Notes under the pieces: generated by a model | Databases searched by the model: none | Told to the model about the DNA's origin: nothing | The model's input: only the letters and a program-made list of their open reading frames with translations | Translations under genes and position numbers: made by a program | In this document: positions 63,783 to 64,000 of the stretch, in pieces | Position numbering within the stretch: position 1 is the stretch's first letter | Layout of the letters: each line of letters opens with the position of its first letter | From: Gallionellaceae bacterium | GTDB taxonomy: Bacteria > Pseudomonadota > Gammaproteobacteria > Burkholderiales > Gallionellaceae | Length of the DNA: 64,000 bases | Direction of reading: 5' to 3' | Assembly: GCA_030823955.1 (NCBI GenBank) | Contig: JAVBYO010000036.1 | Coordinates: 97,728 to 161,727, forward strand

Positions 63783-64000
63783 ATGACACAAACCGCGACC
63801 AAGACCAATCTACACCCGCGCAATCTGCACCGCGAGCGTTACGACTTCGCGCGGCTCATCGCGAGCAACCCGGAGTTGGCGGCATTCGTGGCGAAAAACG
63901 AATACGGCAACGAGAGTATCGATTTCGCCGATCCGGCTGCGGTGAAAGCACTCAACCGCGCGCTGTTGCTGAGCGACTACGGCATCAAAGACTGGGACAT
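63783..64000 (+). CDS. rlmF: 23S rRNA (adenine-N6)-methyltransferase RlmF, 5' part only
   Basis: The first 72 codons are visible before the right edge: [58 protein letters not shown]. This is the N-terminus of RlmF, which methylates A1618 of 23S rRNA. The catalytic SAM-binding part lies outside the window. Confidence 0.93.
   Translation, partial: MTQTATKTNLHPRNLHRERYDFARLIASNPELAAFVAKNEYGNESIDFADPAAVKALNRALLLSDYGIKDWD

Overview
The window is a gene-dense, GC-rich bacterial chromosome segment. Gene content and order point to a betaproteobacterium, probably Nitrosomonadales/Gallionellaceae-like: sdhCDAB-sdhE-gltA-sucAB, tsaB-rimI-udg, alaA-hom-thrC, an ACR3-type ars operon and a B12-dependent class II ribonucleotide reductase. 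The taxon is inferred from gene order only. I saw no rRNA, tRNA, CRISPR array or complete prophage.

Layout. 0-9.6 kb: a TCA-cycle run on the minus strand (sdhC, sdhD, sdhA, a GxxExxY gene bounded by inverted repeats, sdhB, sdhE, gltA, sucA, sucB, then the 5' part of an AcuI/YhdH-like oxidoreductase). 9.8-14 kb (+): DUF58 protein, TgpA-like transglutaminase, QueD and a cysteine hydrolase. 14-19.4 kb (-): a response-regulator diguanylate cyclase and a five-PAS GGDEF-EAL protein, followed by udg, rimI and tsaB. 21.5-24.2 kb (-): ispF and ispD, separated by a DUF4143 ATPase with an iteron-like array upstream of it. 24.3-30.4 kb (-): TolC/RND/adaptor efflux pump with its TetR-type regulator. 30.6-34.4 kb (-): an Mla/MCE-type lipid transport operon ending in greB; its ATPase-like subunit has lost the nucleotide-binding motifs. 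34.4-41.8 kb: AEC transporter, PilZ protein, thrC, hom, alaA, Mth938-like, DUF2164 and MoxR genes. 41.8-48.3 kb (-): outer-membrane protein, phosphatase and the ars operon (arsR, arsC, an arsD-AhpD fusion, two-domain arsA, ACR3), plus a 25-codon membrane ORF with a strong ribosome binding site. 48.3-50.3 kb: histidine phosphatase and FGGY kinase. 50.6-52.1 kb (+): two accessory genes, each followed by an integron attC-like site, which looks like an integrase-less gene-cassette cluster. 52.2-64 kb: MFS transporter, Bcp, PIN-PhoH, MsrB, YciB, YciI, two parvulin-type isomerases (one a multidomain fusion), serB, nrdJ and the 5' end of rlmF.

The window is also rich in short intergenic inverted-repeat elements of at least six sequence families (motifs GTAGGAGCG, CACCACAGAGACAC, GTAGGTYGG, GTGAAACGTGAAAGG, GGGAGAAGGG and CGCAGATTA). 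A 55-bp module with a covarying hairpin is nested inside three of these elements, which belong to three different families. With the attC pair and the degenerate MCE ATPase, this is the least ordinary part of the sequence.
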